Positions 23,376 through 33,596 of a stretch of DNA of 64,000 nt are shown piece after piece. A program made the translations under genes and the position numbers. Within the stretch, counting starts at the first letter, position 1. Each line of letters starts with the position of its first letter. Below the pieces are notes generated by a model. It did not search any database. It was given only the letters and a program-made list of their open reading frames with translations, and was not told the DNA's origin. Source of the stretch: Rhodocytophaga aerolata (GTDB taxonomy: Bacteria; Bacteroidota; Bacteroidia; Cytophagales; 172606-1); NCBI RefSeq assembly GCF_030503435.1, contig NZ_JAUKPO010000005.1:124001-188000 (forward strand), written 5' to 3'.

Positions 23376-25856
23376 CTACTCTTTGCTTACTGAACCTGCG
23401 CTTGAAACTTCGCTAGTCACCTTTGCCTCTCCCCGGTATCGGACTTTTCCGGCACTGCTAGCCTCTGCTATAAGTTTTTCATTGGCATGTACTTCAGCCA
23501 GACCTGAACTGCTTACGTCTACATCTACTTCTCCGGCTACCAGATCAAAAGCCCGTAACCTTGCTGCACTGGATACTTCAGCCTCCAGCACTTCTGTACG
23601 TCCTTTTAGTTCAAGTTCAGCCGCTCCATTCAAGTCAGCACTGATTTTGTGGGCAGCAATATCTATGACAGACTTAGCCGCACCAGATACCTGTACATCT
23701 ACTGTATTGCCGGTATGTTGTTCGTCACCAAAACCCTGGATGTAGGACTCTGAAGCTCCGTGAAAATGAACGCCTGCAAGTGTAGGCATTGTAATATCTA
23801 CCCGTATGCGGTCACGGTTTACATTCCAGTTAAAAATATCAAATTTATTGTTGTAGAAAACCTCTAGTTCTCCATCTCTTACTCTAGCCCGTATATCCTC
23901 AATATCTTCTTTATCGCCACTAATACGAACCAGGTAATTATCTCCTTGGGTAACATGTACCCGGAAAGCACTTCCAATATTAAGACGGTCAAAATCGCGG
24001 AGACTGAATTCACGTATGTTGCCATCCCGGCCAGTTTTAATCTCTCCTGCTACCAGATTTTCATTATCCAGGCAGTTGGTACAGATCAAGCCTTCGCCTT
24101 TAACATATTTTAGTAGTTTGGTTTTGCTGTTATCGTAATTGTATCCATACATATCCAGGATATTCTGGAGTTTCTCGTCAATAGTAAATAATTGATTATA
24201 CGGAATGTATAATATCAGTTTTAATGATTGTGCACGAAATTTAGCATCCTGGCTGAAAGTAAAATTTTCATCAAATAATAAAACGGAGTCTTTTTGTGTA
24301 ACGGTGTATTGTATAGTTTTAGCGTTGTTGATAGCATCTTGACGGTTTCTGCCCCGGGCTTCAAATTTTTGCACTAACCGTGGAACATTGCCTTCATACG
24401 GCTCCAGAACAAGGCTGGTATTATCATAGGTTTCGTTTCCTGCTTCTCTTAAATCCAGGTAAAGGATTTTATTTCCAATGGTAAAATCACTGGTTGTTTC
24501 ATAATATCCTCTGGTGCTGAACTGCCCGGCATACGCTGGTACCGTTACCCCAGTGGTAATGAGGGCTACTATCCAAAGCCCGAACAATGTCCAGCCAAAA
24601 GGTGCACTGATGGTGCTTTTTTTAGCTATCAGGCTTGTACCCAGTTGACCAATAGTAAAGGCAGGAATGAAAGCCAGTACAAATAAGGATATTAGCCCAA
24701 CCACCGGGAAACTATTACGCAGTAACTCCAATGGCAATTCTCCCAGGTTTACAAACTCATAGGTATTAATGAGTCCGAGCCCAACACCCAATACTGTAAC
24801 CAGGCTAATGATAAATGCTACAGATATAACAATTAGTAAAACTCCTGCACTAACCCGAATCATAGCCAGGATAAACATAGTTAACGGGCCGACCGCTTTG
24901 ATAATGGCACCAAATACGATAGCCACCAGGCGAAATGGGAATAAAAGTATCTTCAGAAGTGTACTTTCTTCACCATTTTCATTTGCTTCGAAATTTTTTT
25001 TTATGTTATGCTCTATGTTCGATAGAGTCACCGGCTCGCCCTGCATCTGCATTTTCTCCGTTATGGTTTTAGCCTCCGGAACAATGGCCCAGAGGATAAA
25101 ATACAGCAGCAGCCCTGTTCCGAAAAATACGACACTCAGGACAAACATGAGGCGGATAATTGTTTCATCTATGCCAAAATAGGCAGCTATCCCACCGGCT
25201 ACTCCGCTAATCACTTTCTTATCCGGATTCCGGTATAGTTTTTTCACTGCTTTATCTTCCGGCAAGGTAGCAGAGCCTGGTGTTACAACCCATAATACAA
25301 TATAGGTGATCAGAGAGACACCAGACAGCGATCCTGGCAGGAAAAACAAGTCGAAGAAAGTACCTACGAACAACAACCTGATCCATAGCGGATCTATGTT
25401 GAAATAATTAGCAATACCTGACGCTACCCCTCCGGCTACTTTACGTGTCAGGTCCCGGTATAATCGCTTAGGGCCTGCAGTTGAAGTGGTCTCTGCGCCT
25501 GGTCCTGCAGTGTTTTCGCCGCTATTTGTATAGCTACCACTGGTTGCATAGGCTGTATTGGCACTTGCTCTGGCATGGTTTTCTTCCTCCTCAATGGCAG
25601 CAAAGTCGGAGATGTTACCCATTTTTACAATGAGCATATCTACATCTTCCAGGGTAATTACCTGCTTGCCTGGATTAAGTTTGGTAAGAAAAATTTCGGC
25701 AATTCTGCTTTCTATATCAGCAATAATTTCTTTATTATCTTCATAGGTAGAAAAGTACCGCCCGATCGTGCTCAGATAGTTCCTCAGCTTCTCGTAGCCA
25801 TCCTCCTCTATATGGAAGATAATGCCGCTTATATTGATACTTATCGTCTTTTTCAT
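23376..25856 (-). CDS. Double PspC-domain / GIN-domain (DUF2807) membrane protein
   Basis: An 826-residue envelope protein. Residues 1-95 form a conserved N-terminal domain (IEEDGYEKLRNYLSTIGRYF). Two PspC domains follow, about 129-190 (RLYRDLTRKVAGGVASGIA) and 205-263 (LYRNPDKKVISGVAGGIA), each with a membrane helix. Several more hydrophobic helices follow (to about 430), then a long soluble region ending in a DUF2807/GIN beta-helix from about 625 with repeating SSAA/SGAA turns. PspC proteins sense or counter envelope stress in other phyla. The combination with GIN is common in Bacteroidota but not biochemically understood. It is encoded 123 bp downstream of a PadR regulator on the same strand. 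Confidence 0.88.
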   Translation of the reverse strand: MKKTISINISGIIFHIEEDGYEKLRNYLSTIGRYFSTYEDNKEIIADIESRIAEIFLTKLNPGKQVITLEDVDMLIVKMGNISDFAAIEEEENHARASANTAYATSGSYTNSGENTAGPGAETTSTAGPKRLYRDLTRKVAGGVASGIANYFNIDPLWIRLLFVGTFFDLFFLPGSLSGVSLITYIVLWVVTPGSATLPEDKAVKKLYRNPDKKVISGVAGGIAAYFGIDETIIRLMFVLSVVFFGTGLLLYFILWAIVPEAKTITEKMQMQGEPVTLSNIEHNIKKNFEANENGEESTLLKILLFPFRLVAIVFGAIIKAVGPLTMFILAMIRVSAGVLLIVISVAFIISLVTVLGVGLGLINTYEFVNLGELPLELLRNSFPVVGLISLFVLAFIPAFTIGQLGTSLIAKKSTISAPFGWTLFGLWIVALITTGVTVPAYAGQFSTRGYYETTSDFTIGNKILYLDLREAGNETYDNTSLVLEPYEGNVPRLVQKFEARGRNRQDAINNAKTIQYTVTQKDSVLLFDENFTFSQDAKFRAQSLKLILYIPYNQLFTIDEKLQNILDMYGYNYDNSKTKLLKYVKGEGLICTNCLDNENLVAGEIKTGRDGNIREFSLRDFDRLNIGSAFRVHVTQGDNYLVRISGDKEDIEDIRARVRDGELEVFYNNKFDIFNWNVNRDRIRVDITMPTLAGVHFHGASESYIQGFGDEQHTGNTVDVQVSGAAKSVIDIAAHKISADLNGAAELELKGRTEVLEAEVSSAARLRAFDLVAGEVDVDVSSSGLAEVHANEKLIAEASSAGKVRYRGEAKVTSEVSSAGSVSKE

Positions 25857-25979
25857 GGTGTATCAGTATTTAATATGTATCCGGTATATGTTCATCTGGG
25901 CAATCTAACTTCAGTATCCATCTAGTGCTCAGAGACTTTCTTATAAGTAAATTGTTTTTAATGATAAATTCTTCTGTAC

Positions 25980-26381
25980 TTAACCTTCTTGCCGTTTAGG
26001 ATGAATTTCCGCGACAGTGGTATTTATACTTCCATTACCGGCAGGGTTTCCGCCATTATTTTTCATTATTTGCGTAGTAGAAGTCACCAGTTCGGTCCAT
26101 GTTAGCTGCAGGCTCGCCAGAAACTCGGCTCCTGCCTGGGTAAGTGTATAGTATTTGCGGGGTGGCCCGGAGGTAGATTCTACCCATTTATATTCTACCA
26201 GTCCTGCGTTTTTTAATCTGGTAAGCAGCGGATATAGGGTGCCTTCTACAACCATTATTTTAGCAGCTGTTAATTCTTCCAGCATATCTGAAGCATACAC
26301 TTCACCTCTTGATATTATATGCAGTATGCAAAACTCTAAAATTCCTTTTCGCATTTGCACCTGTGTGTTCTCTACATTCAT
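25980..26381 (-). CDS. PadR family transcriptional regulator
   Basis: A 133-residue winged-helix regulator of the PadR family: VQMRKGILEFCILHIISRGEVYASDMLEEL, VVEGTLYPLLTRLKNAGLV (recognition helix) and the wing EYKWVESTSGPPRKYYTLT are all present. PadR proteins are usually repressors responding to small molecules or membrane signals. Because it lies directly upstream of the PspC-domain gene on the same strand, it most likely controls that envelope-stress operon and itself; this pairing recurs in Bacteroidota. The start at 26381 gives MNVENTQVQMRKG; an 11-residue extension to 26414 is less typical. Confidence 0.92.
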   Translation of the reverse strand: MNVENTQVQMRKGILEFCILHIISRGEVYASDMLEELTAAKIMVVEGTLYPLLTRLKNAGLVEYKWVESTSGPPRKYYTLTQAGAEFLASLQLTWTELVTSTTQIMKNNGGNPAGNGSINTTVAEIHPKRQEG

Positions 26382-26483
26382 ATACGTTGATCTTTTGAGT
26401 ATCTGACAGTCCATTCTATTGATAGCAATCTCTTTTCTGTATGAGTAATTCTATCTGAGGACTGTTAACAGAGGCTATACTCC

Positions 26484-26936
26484 TTAGTTGCTTCCGCAAG
26501 CTTTTACAGCCTTCTTAAATCTATTAGAAATATCTTGTACCTGCTTTTCGTCTGATGTATTTAGGTTAATAGTTATGGAAGAAAGATCTACTAATTGAGT
26601 TACTGGATTGTCGTCTGTTTTCAGTTTTATCCTTAATTCATAGGTATTATTGTCATTCTTTGCGTAGTTGATGGATGATACTTCTTTCAGTTCGAACTCA
26701 TTGCTTTTGCTCATCGAAAATCCATCGCTGTTTGAACTCCTATTTGTGTATTTGCAACTACATCCATCAAACTCAAACTTCTCCTGACCGCCCTGCTTTT
26801 TATTAGCTGCACTAAATACATTCAGTTGCTGCTCTAATATTTTGGTTTCTTTAGCAATGCTTGCTTGACTATAACCTGTACTTATACAGCACAAAGACAA
26901 AACAGTAGCAAACAGATATGTATGTACATTCTTCAT
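26484..26936 (-). CDS. Small secreted protein of unknown function
   Basis: A 150-residue exported protein with a signal peptide (MKNVHTYLFATVLSLCCISTGYSQ) and no family that I recognise. The mature part has three cysteines (FDGCSCKY and KACGSN), acidic/basic beta-like segments (TYELRIKLKTDDNPV, SSITINLNTSDEKQV) and a C-terminal helix (VQDISNRFKKAVKACG). It could be a periplasmic binding or inhibitor-like protein, but that is speculation. A full -7/-33 promoter sits just upstream. It is 102 bp upstream of padR, so the regulon could include it. Confidence 0.7.
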   Translation of the reverse strand: MKNVHTYLFATVLSLCCISTGYSQASIAKETKILEQQLNVFSAANKKQGGQEKFEFDGCSCKYTNRSSNSDGFSMSKSNEFELKEVSSINYAKNDNNTYELRIKLKTDDNPVTQLVDLSSITINLNTSDEKQVQDISNRFKKAVKACGSN

Positions 26937-26961
26937 AGTTTCTTAAGTTTATTGAACAATA

Positions 26962-26992
26962 CAAAGGTAGTAAAAGGTACTATGCAAAGCAA
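26962..26992 (-). promoter_or_regulatory. Candidate -33/-7 promoter of the small secreted protein
   Basis: On the minus strand a TTGC near 26992-26989 and TACCTTTG at 26969-26962 are about 20 nt apart, the spacing expected of Bacteroidota housekeeping promoters. The inferred start is about 20 nt before the ATG at 26936. Confidence 0.5.
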
Positions 26993-27241
26993 GGTACCTT
27001 ATGAGATTTTTGTTCCCTTTTTTGTAAATGGTTAAAAATGCTATTCCAATGGTGATACGTATGCAAGAGTGGCAGGAAATATTAGTATTGCTGGTGTGAT
27101 TGTCTACTTGAAAGAATAAGCCATGAACAAATATCTATGGTTGAGGAGCTGTTCATGGGTTTTCAAGTCGGCTTATGAGACGTATAGAATTTACTACATA
27201 CTTGATCAATTTATTACTTACTTCATTTTAATCCGGAAATA

Positions 27242-27249
27242 TACTTTTG
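27242..27249 (+). promoter_or_regulatory. Candidate -7 element of the porV2-porU2 pair
   Basis: TACTTTTG on the plus strand, followed by C. It would start transcription near 27256, after the upstream in-frame ATG at 27251, and so supports 27302 as the true start of the PorV2-like gene. Confidence 0.45.
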
Positions 27250-27301
27250 CATGGGGTGTATTTATGGTTATTTTTACAAATTCTGCACAAGTAATCAACT
27301 C

Positions 27302-28372
27302 ATGAGATTTACTATTTTATTTTGTCTGCTTACCTGCTTGCTACCAGGTTTTGTTACCGGACAAACCCGTGCACCAAAGTATAGTAATGAGTTTTTATCA
27401 ATCGGGGTAGGCGCCAGAGCATTAGGGATGTCGCGCACGCAAGTGGCACTGGCTAATGATGTAACAGCTGGATATTGGAACCCGGCTGGCTTGCTGGATA
27501 TTAAAAATAAATATGAGTTTTCTTTGATGCACTCTGAATATTTTGCTGGTATCGCTAAATACGATTATGCCGCTTTTGCTACGCCAGTAGATTCGCTAAG
27601 TCATATAGCCGTTTCGGTCATTCGCTTTGGGGTAGATGATATTCCGGATACCCGGTTTTTATATGACGCCAATGGAGCCATTAATTACGACAATATTACG
27701 TTTTTCTCAGCCGCCGATTATGCCTTTATCTTCTCCTATGCCAGACGTCTGCCATTTATTAAAGGTCTGAAAGCAGGAGCCAATTTTAAGGTAATTCACC
27801 GGAATGTCGGGAGCTTTGCAAATGCCTGGGGATTCGGGTTGGATGCCGGCGCTCAACTGGAAAGGAAAAACTGGCGGTTTGGTATCATGGCCCGCGATAT
27901 TACCAGTACTTTCAATGCCTGGTCGCATAATACAACGCTGGTGTATGATACTTATGTTAAAACAGGCAATGAAATACCCCAGAACTCTATAGAAGTAACG
28001 TTACCTAAATTGATTGCAGGAGTTGCCAGATCTTTTACCATTAAAGACAAAGTTGGTATTTTAGCCACTGCCGACCTGGATGTTACATTCGATGGTATGC
28101 GCAATGTGCTTGTCCGCTCTGGCACTATTTCTATTGATCCACATATTGGTCTGGAAGTCAATTACGAGAAGCTGGTGTTTCTCAGAATGGGAGCTGGCAA
28201 TGTACAGCGTATTAAAGACTTCGATTCCACTTATCATACCACCCTTCAGCCTGACTTTGGTGTGGGTTTCCGGGTGAATAAATTTACCATTGACTATGCA
28301 CTCACCGACATTGGCGACCGGGCAGAAGCATTGTATTCGCATGTATTTTCTGTAAAAGCCAGCTTTAAATAA
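27302..28372 (+). CDS. porV2: PorV/PorQ-family outer-membrane protein, PorV2-like
   Basis: A 356-residue FadL-like barrel protein of the PorV/PorQ family. A signal peptide (MRFTILFCLLTCLLPGFVTGQ) precedes the family hallmark FLSIGVGARALGMSRTQVALANDVTAGYWNPAGL; C-terminal strands include FRVNKFTIDYALTDIGDRAEALYSHVFSVKASFK. PorV docks T9SS cargo sorting domains at the outer membrane and pairs with the sortase PorU. This gene sits 15 bp before the PorU2-like gene, so the PorV2 variant is the best fit. I chose the ATG at 27302 because the 17-residue upstream extension breaks the signal peptide and overlaps the -7 box. The V2 subtype is from context and needs a profile search. Confidence 0.82.
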   Translation: MRFTILFCLLTCLLPGFVTGQTRAPKYSNEFLSIGVGARALGMSRTQVALANDVTAGYWNPAGLLDIKNKYEFSLMHSEYFAGIAKYDYAAFATPVDSLSHIAVSVIRFGVDDIPDTRFLYDANGAINYDNITFFSAADYAFIFSYARRLPFIKGLKAGANFKVIHRNVGSFANAWGFGLDAGAQLERKNWRFGIMARDITSTFNAWSHNTTLVYDTYVKTGNEIPQNSIEVTLPKLIAGVARSFTIKDKVGILATADLDVTFDGMRNVLVRSGTISIDPHIGLEVNYEKLVFLRMGAGNVQRIKDFDSTYHTTLQPDFGVGFRVNKFTIDYALTDIGDRAEALYSHVFSVKASFK

Positions 28373-28387
28373 AATGAGTATCCCTTT

Positions 28388-31300
28388 ATGACTCATCTGT
28401 TATTCTACCTATATAAGCTTTCTGTTTTATTACTAACTTTTCCTGTGTATGTATGGAGAAATGGATTGGCTATGCTTGGTAATTCGTCTTTTACAAAGAA
28501 GAAAAGGTTACTAAAACCACTTCACCAAACTGCCTATCCATTCGTGAAATTCAGCGGACTAATTTCTCTATTAATTCTCTTTACTACGGCTACAGTAGTG
28601 GCGCAACGATTTGGTAATGAGTGGATAAATTACAATCAACAATACTATAAAATTCCTATTACCCAGAAAGGTATACACCGCATTACTTATTCAGACCTCT
28701 CCAATGCAGGTGTTCCCGTTGACCGGGTAGATCCAAGACGGATACAGGTATATTATCATGGAACAGAGCAGGCCATTTCTATTAATGGCGAAGCAGATGC
28801 TATTTTTCATCCAAATGATTTTATTGAGTTTTATGGAGAAGGCAATGATGGTACCCTGGATTCCCTTCTCTATCTGCCTAGTTCGGCGCAACCTCATAAA
28901 TACTTAAGCCTGTATTCTGATACAGCTTCTTATTTTCTTAGCTGGCGCTTAGACAATGGCTTTGGTAAAAGAATGGAATCTGTATATGAGGCAAATGTCA
29001 GCAATATAACTTCTGAAACCTATCACTGGGACGAAAAACTGCTTTTACTATCCGACCAATTCGCTAGTGGACAAACCTACGAAAGAGGCACCGATCTGTA
29101 TGTGCAAATGAGCCAGTATGACTACGGTGAAGGCTGGACAGGTGAGTTAATCGAGAAATTCCAGAGCAAAGACTATACCTTAACAGGTATTCAAAATATA
29201 GCTACAACTGCTGCGAAACCTACCATAGAAGTCTTATTGATTGGCCGAAGTAAATGGAACCACAATTCGGAAATTTTTATTGGAAATTCCTCCGCAAGCC
29301 TGCGGTCGTTGGGCAGCGTTCAATTCCAGTATAATAACAAATACCTGTTTACGGCTACAGTTGAGCCTACTGATTTTACTAGCGGACAAGCAGTTATCCG
29401 GATTAGAAGTAACGGAACCAATGACAACAACCGGGATGCCGTTTCGGTTTCATATATCCGGCTGATATACCCGCAAACCATAGATGCTGGCAGTAGCCCC
29501 CAGAAATACCTGACTTTGGAAAAGAAAGCCACAAACAAATCATTTATTGAAATTGCTAATCCGGCGACAGGTACACTGCTTTATGATATTACTGACAAAC
29601 ACACCGTAAAAAGAATTGGAACAAATACATCAGCCGGGAAATTAACAGCCATTGTACCCAATACGGCCAATGGACGAAAGCTTTTTGCAAATACAAACTT
29701 TCTGCCTGTTGGCCGAATAAACAAAGTAGGTTTTAGAAATATAAATGCAGCTAATCATACCTACATTATTATTAGCCATAACAAATTAATGAAACCAGCC
29801 GGAGGCTACCCGGATGCTGTAAAAGCTTATGCCAGTTACCGGGCCTCAACAGCTGGTGGCCGGTATGATACTTTGGTAGTGGATGTAAACTTACTCTATA
29901 ACCAATATAGCTATGGTGAGCCTAGCCCCCTAGCTATCCGCCGCTTCGCTGATTTTTTATTAACCAATGGTAATCCGAAGTTTCTTTTTCTCATTGGCCG
30001 GTCACAATACCCATTTGCCCTCTTACCCCTTTCTTCCGGAGATTTTAACCATACACGAAATCCTAATTATCCTACCCGCAATTTTGTACCTACGGCCGGT
30101 TATCCTGGTTCCGACATTCATCTAACTGCCGGGCTAACTGGTAATCCGTATGTACCTTCCATTCCTACAGGTCGGATTAATGTTACTACCCCCGAACAGA
30201 TTATTAATTATTTAAATAAGGTAATTGAACATGAAGCTACTCCGGCAGATGCTTTGTGGAGGAAAAATCTGGTACACCTGAGCGGCGGTAAAAATCTGGC
30301 AGAACTTCGGGCATTCCGCTTGTTTGTGGATGATTTTAAGCGGATGGCAGAAGGCACTTATCTGGGAGGCAAAGTAGCTACTTTTTCGAAAAGAAGTGAC
30401 AATGCCGTGGAGCTCATTAACATCGCTGACCAGGTAAATAAAGGAACTTCACTAATCACCTTCTTTGGGCACTCTTCCATCGGTTTCACCGATATTGAAA
30501 TTGGGTATGTATCTGACCCGTTGCAAGGCTACCGCAACAAAGGAAAGTATCCGATGATTCTGGTAAACGGTTGTGAAGCAGGAGATATTTTCTATGACTC
30601 CAACAATTTAAGCTTTGGGGAAGACTGGATATTAGCCAAAGACAAAGGAGCCGTTTTATTTCTAGCCCACAGTGCCTTAGGCTATGTTACTCCTCTACGC
30701 CGGTATACCGAATGGTTTTATAGAACAGCTTTTAGTGATAGTTTGTATGTTGGGAAGCCTATTGGCAATATTCAGAAAGAGGTTATTCGCCGCTTCGTGG
30801 GGAGCAATACTACTAATTTTATTGAATTATCTCATGCACAGCAATTTACGTTGCAAGGCGATCCCTCCCTTAGTTTGTTAGGAACAGATAAACCAGATTA
30901 TTATACAAACGATGATCAATTATTTTTACGTTCGTTCGACAATAGTCCTATTACAGCGGTAAGCGACTCATTCCAGATTGGTATAATTACTTCTAATTTT
31001 GGCAGAGTGAGTAATAGCTCTATTCCTGTAACCGTTCGCCGTACGACTAGCGAGGGCATTGTAGAACAACTTGATACAGTATTTTTTCCACCAGTTTTTT
31101 ATCAGGATACCCTGTTTTATACCATACGTTCGCAGAATTTTAATGCTGGTGGCAACAACAGGTTTGAAGTGATACTAGATGTGGGGAATAGCATAGCTGA
31201 ATTAAATGAGAATAATAATACTGGCGTACTGGAATACTTTATGCCTTCTGTTGGAGCCATTCCTTTATACCCCAAAGAGTACAGTATTGTAAATCAGCAG

Positions 31301-33583
31301 CCTGTCACTTTCATTGCGCAAACTACCTTGACCAGTACCGAGAACAGGCAATATGTATTTGAACTGGATACCGTACATACCTTTACTAGTCCCGTTAAAA
31401 AAACGGCGACCATTACGGCCGGTACTTTGCCCACCTGGAAAACTGATCTACTAAGCAATAGTGTTCAGCACGATAGTACGGTTTATTACTGGCGCATACG
31501 TTTTGCCGACATGCCTGCTGATGCTAATAATTCCTGGGCTGAAAGCTCATTTATTTATATTAACAATAGTCCTGAGGGATGGTCACAGAGCCGCTTTCCA
31601 CAATTTTCTAAAAGCAAACCTGTACAGGTGAACAGAAATACTAGTACTGAAACATGGGAATTTAAAGAAGTAAATACGTTGCTGGATGTGCGGACAAGTG
31701 GCGTAAACTATCCGGATGCTACTTCTACAATAAAACTTTCTCTGAATAATTCAACAGATGTAGTACGCCGCAATTGTATGCCAAATACACTTATTGGTGT
31801 TACATTCGATAAAGTAACAACCGTTCCGTATAGCCTGATTCCCGGCCTCCGGTGCGAAACGCCTACCGGAACGGATGCTTTTGTAAGCAATTACATGAGT
31901 AACGGGTACCTCAGTGCCGATGGATTGATTACTTATATTGATGCCATACCTGCCGGGGATTATGTACTATTATTCACCTCAGGAAGCATTAATTTCAGCA
32001 GCTGGACACCAGCTATGAAAGCAAAGCTAGAAGAAATCGGAGCTGATCCTGCAAAAATAGCCCTCTTACAAACCGGACATCCGTATATTATCCAAGGTAG
32101 AAAAGGTGCTACTCCCGGTACAGCATTAGAAGTGTTAGCAGATTATTCACCTGGAGTAGACCCAGCTGTACAAACCATTGCTTTGAAACAGACAATTACC
32201 GGACGCGCTGACAACGGTACCATTACCTCTTCCCTGATTGGGCCTGCCAGCGACTGGGGCACTTTATACCGGACTGTGCTAAACAGCGAAGTTAATTCCC
32301 ATGATGAATGGCAACTGGATGTAGTGGGAATTTCGCTTCAAGGCAACGAAAAAGTACTTTACGCTGCTATACCTTCTGATAACTTTCCTTTGGATTTTGC
32401 AGATGCGAAACAGTATCCCTATATGCGGCTTAAGCTCACAGTGAAAGATACAACCAACTTAACGCCACCTCAGCTTAATAAGTGGCAGGTAATCTATTCT
32501 GGCGTGCCTGAAGGAGTAATTAACCCTGGCTTGGTTAGCGCTGATATGTATAAGATACCTAACAAGCAAGAAGGAGAAAACTTCAACCTTGACTTTATAT
32601 TTCAGAATATATCCAATAGAAATTTTGAAGACTCCTTAGACGTACAATATACTTTGTACAATACAGATACCCGTAAAAGAACGGTAACAACTTTTAAAAT
32701 AGCCAAGCTAGCTGCCGGAGATACTATCCGGTTTAGTGTTCCGGTAAAAACCGGTGGAGCAATGGGTAATAATGTACTGCAGGTTTATGTAAACCCACGC
32801 ATACAAGCCGAGCAAAACTATGCAAACAATATATTTGAAGTTCCTTTTAAAGTTAACCGCGACAATATTCACCCGGTTTTAGATGTAGCTTTTGATGGTG
32901 TACGTATTATGGATGGAGATATTGTTTCACCAAGTCCACTTATTACTATCTCTTTAAAAGATGAAAATAAAGTATTGATCCGGAAAGATACCGTGGGTAT
33001 GGAGCTTTTATTGAAGAAACCCTGTGAAGGCTGTACATTTGAACGGGTAAACTTTGGGCAGGCTGATCTGCGGTGGACAAGCGCTAGTGCAGAAAGCAAT
33101 GATTTCAGGATAGAATACAATCCAAAGAATCTCCAGGATGGTGTGTATACGTTGCAAGTACAAGGAAGTGATGTCAGCGGTAACATCTCCGGAGTACAAC
33201 CGTACAGAATCAGTTTTGAGGTAGTAAACGAGTCAAAAATTACTCATTTTTATCCATATCCTAATCCGTTCTCCAGCAATACCAGATTTGTGTTTACCTT
33301 AACAGGTAGTGAAATACCTAATCAGATTAAGATTCAGATAATGACCGTTACAGGAAAGGTGGTCCGGGAAATTACTCAGGATGAATTAGGTCCTATCCGC
33401 ATAGGTAACAATATAAGTACTTTTGCCTGGGATGGTACCGATGAGTTTGGAGATAAACTCGCTAATGGGGTATACCTGTACAGAGTTACTGTTAAGACCA
33501 ATGGCCAAACAGTAGAACGCAGACAAACAGCTGCAGATAAAGGATTTAAAAAGGATTTTGGCAAAATTTACATTTTACGCTAA
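28388..33583 (+). CDS. porU2: Type IX secretion sortase-like peptidase, PorU2-type (C25 family)
   Basis: A 1,731-residue member of the gingipain (C25) peptidase family used as T9SS sortases, which cleave the C-terminal signal of cargo and attach it to the cell surface. The catalytic His695 is in LITFFGHSS and Cys729 in ILVNGCEAG. The C25 domain occupies about residues 460-850; a very long beta-rich region follows and the end carries a FlgD-like/T9SS-CTD-like module (YPYPNPFSSNTRFVF, LANGVYLYRV). PorU itself is only ~1,100-1,300 residues, so length and PorV2 pairing point to PorU2. The signal peptide starts near residue 53, so a downstream start such as ATG 28475 is possible. Confidence 0.85.
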   Translation: MTHLLFYLYKLSVLLLTFPVYVWRNGLAMLGNSSFTKKKRLLKPLHQTAYPFVKFSGLISLLILFTTATVVAQRFGNEWINYNQQYYKIPITQKGIHRITYSDLSNAGVPVDRVDPRRIQVYYHGTEQAISINGEADAIFHPNDFIEFYGEGNDGTLDSLLYLPSSAQPHKYLSLYSDTASYFLSWRLDNGFGKRMESVYEANVSNITSETYHWDEKLLLLSDQFASGQTYERGTDLYVQMSQYDYGEGWTGELIEKFQSKDYTLTGIQNIATTAAKPTIEVLLIGRSKWNHNSEIFIGNSSASLRSLGSVQFQYNNKYLFTATVEPTDFTSGQAVIRIRSNGTNDNNRDAVSVSYIRLIYPQTIDAGSSPQKYLTLEKKATNKSFIEIANPATGTLLYDITDKHTVKRIGTNTSAGKLTAIVPNTANGRKLFANTNFLPVGRINKVGFRNINAANHTYIIISHNKLMKPAGGYPDAVKAYASYRASTAGGRYDTLVVDVNLLYNQYSYGEPSPLAIRRFADFLLTNGNPKFLFLIGRSQYPFALLPLSSGDFNHTRNPNYPTRNFVPTAGYPGSDIHLTAGLTGNPYVPSIPTGRINVTTPEQIINYLNKVIEHEATPADALWRKNLVHLSGGKNLAELRAFRLFVDDFKRMAEGTYLGGKVATFSKRSDNAVELINIADQVNKGTSLITFFGHSSIGFTDIEIGYVSDPLQGYRNKGKYPMILVNGCEAGDIFYDSNNLSFGEDWILAKDKGAVLFLAHSALGYVTPLRRYTEWFYRTAFSDSLYVGKPIGNIQKEVIRRFVGSNTTNFIELSHAQQFTLQGDPSLSLLGTDKPDYYTNDDQLFLRSFDNSPITAVSDSFQIGIITSNFGRVSNSSIPVTVRRTTSEGIVEQLDTVFFPPVFYQDTLFYTIRSQNFNAGGNNRFEVILDVGNSIAELNENNNTGVLEYFMPSVGAIPLYPKEYSIVNQQPVTFIAQTTLTSTENRQYVFELDTVHTFTSPVKKTATITAGTLPTWKTDLLSNSVQHDSTVYYWRIRFADMPADANNSWAESSFIYINNSPEGWSQSRFPQFSKSKPVQVNRNTSTETWEFKEVNTLLDVRTSGVNYPDATSTIKLSLNNSTDVVRRNCMPNTLIGVTFDKVTTVPYSLIPGLRCETPTGTDAFVSNYMSNGYLSADGLITYIDAIPAGDYVLLFTSGSINFSSWTPAMKAKLEEIGADPAKIALLQTGHPYIIQGRKGATPGTALEVLADYSPGVDPAVQTIALKQTITGRADNGTITSSLIGPASDWGTLYRTVLNSEVNSHDEWQLDVVGISLQGNEKVLYAAIPSDNFPLDFADAKQYPYMRLKLTVKDTTNLTPPQLNKWQVIYSGVPEGVINPGLVSADMYKIPNKQEGENFNLDFIFQNISNRNFEDSLDVQYTLYNTDTRKRTVTTFKIAKLAAGDTIRFSVPVKTGGAMGNNVLQVYVNPRIQAEQNYANNIFEVPFKVNRDNIHPVLDVAFDGVRIMDGDIVSPSPLITISLKDENKVLIRKDTVGMELLLKKPCEGCTFERVNFGQADLRWTSASAESNDFRIEYNPKNLQDGVYTLQVQGSDVSGNISGVQPYRISFEVVNESKITHFYPYPNPFSSNTRFVFTLTGSEIPNQIKIQIMTVTGKVVREITQDELGPIRIGNNISTFAWDGTDEFGDKLANGVYLYRVTVKTNGQTVERRQTAADKGFKKDFGKIYILR

Positions 33584-33596
33584 TACATATGTGCTA

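Noticed and set aside
27123-27305. 60-codon ORF upstream of the PorV2-like gene
   Set aside because: It overlaps the -7 element and the start of the PorV2-like gene and has no protein-like conservation signal.
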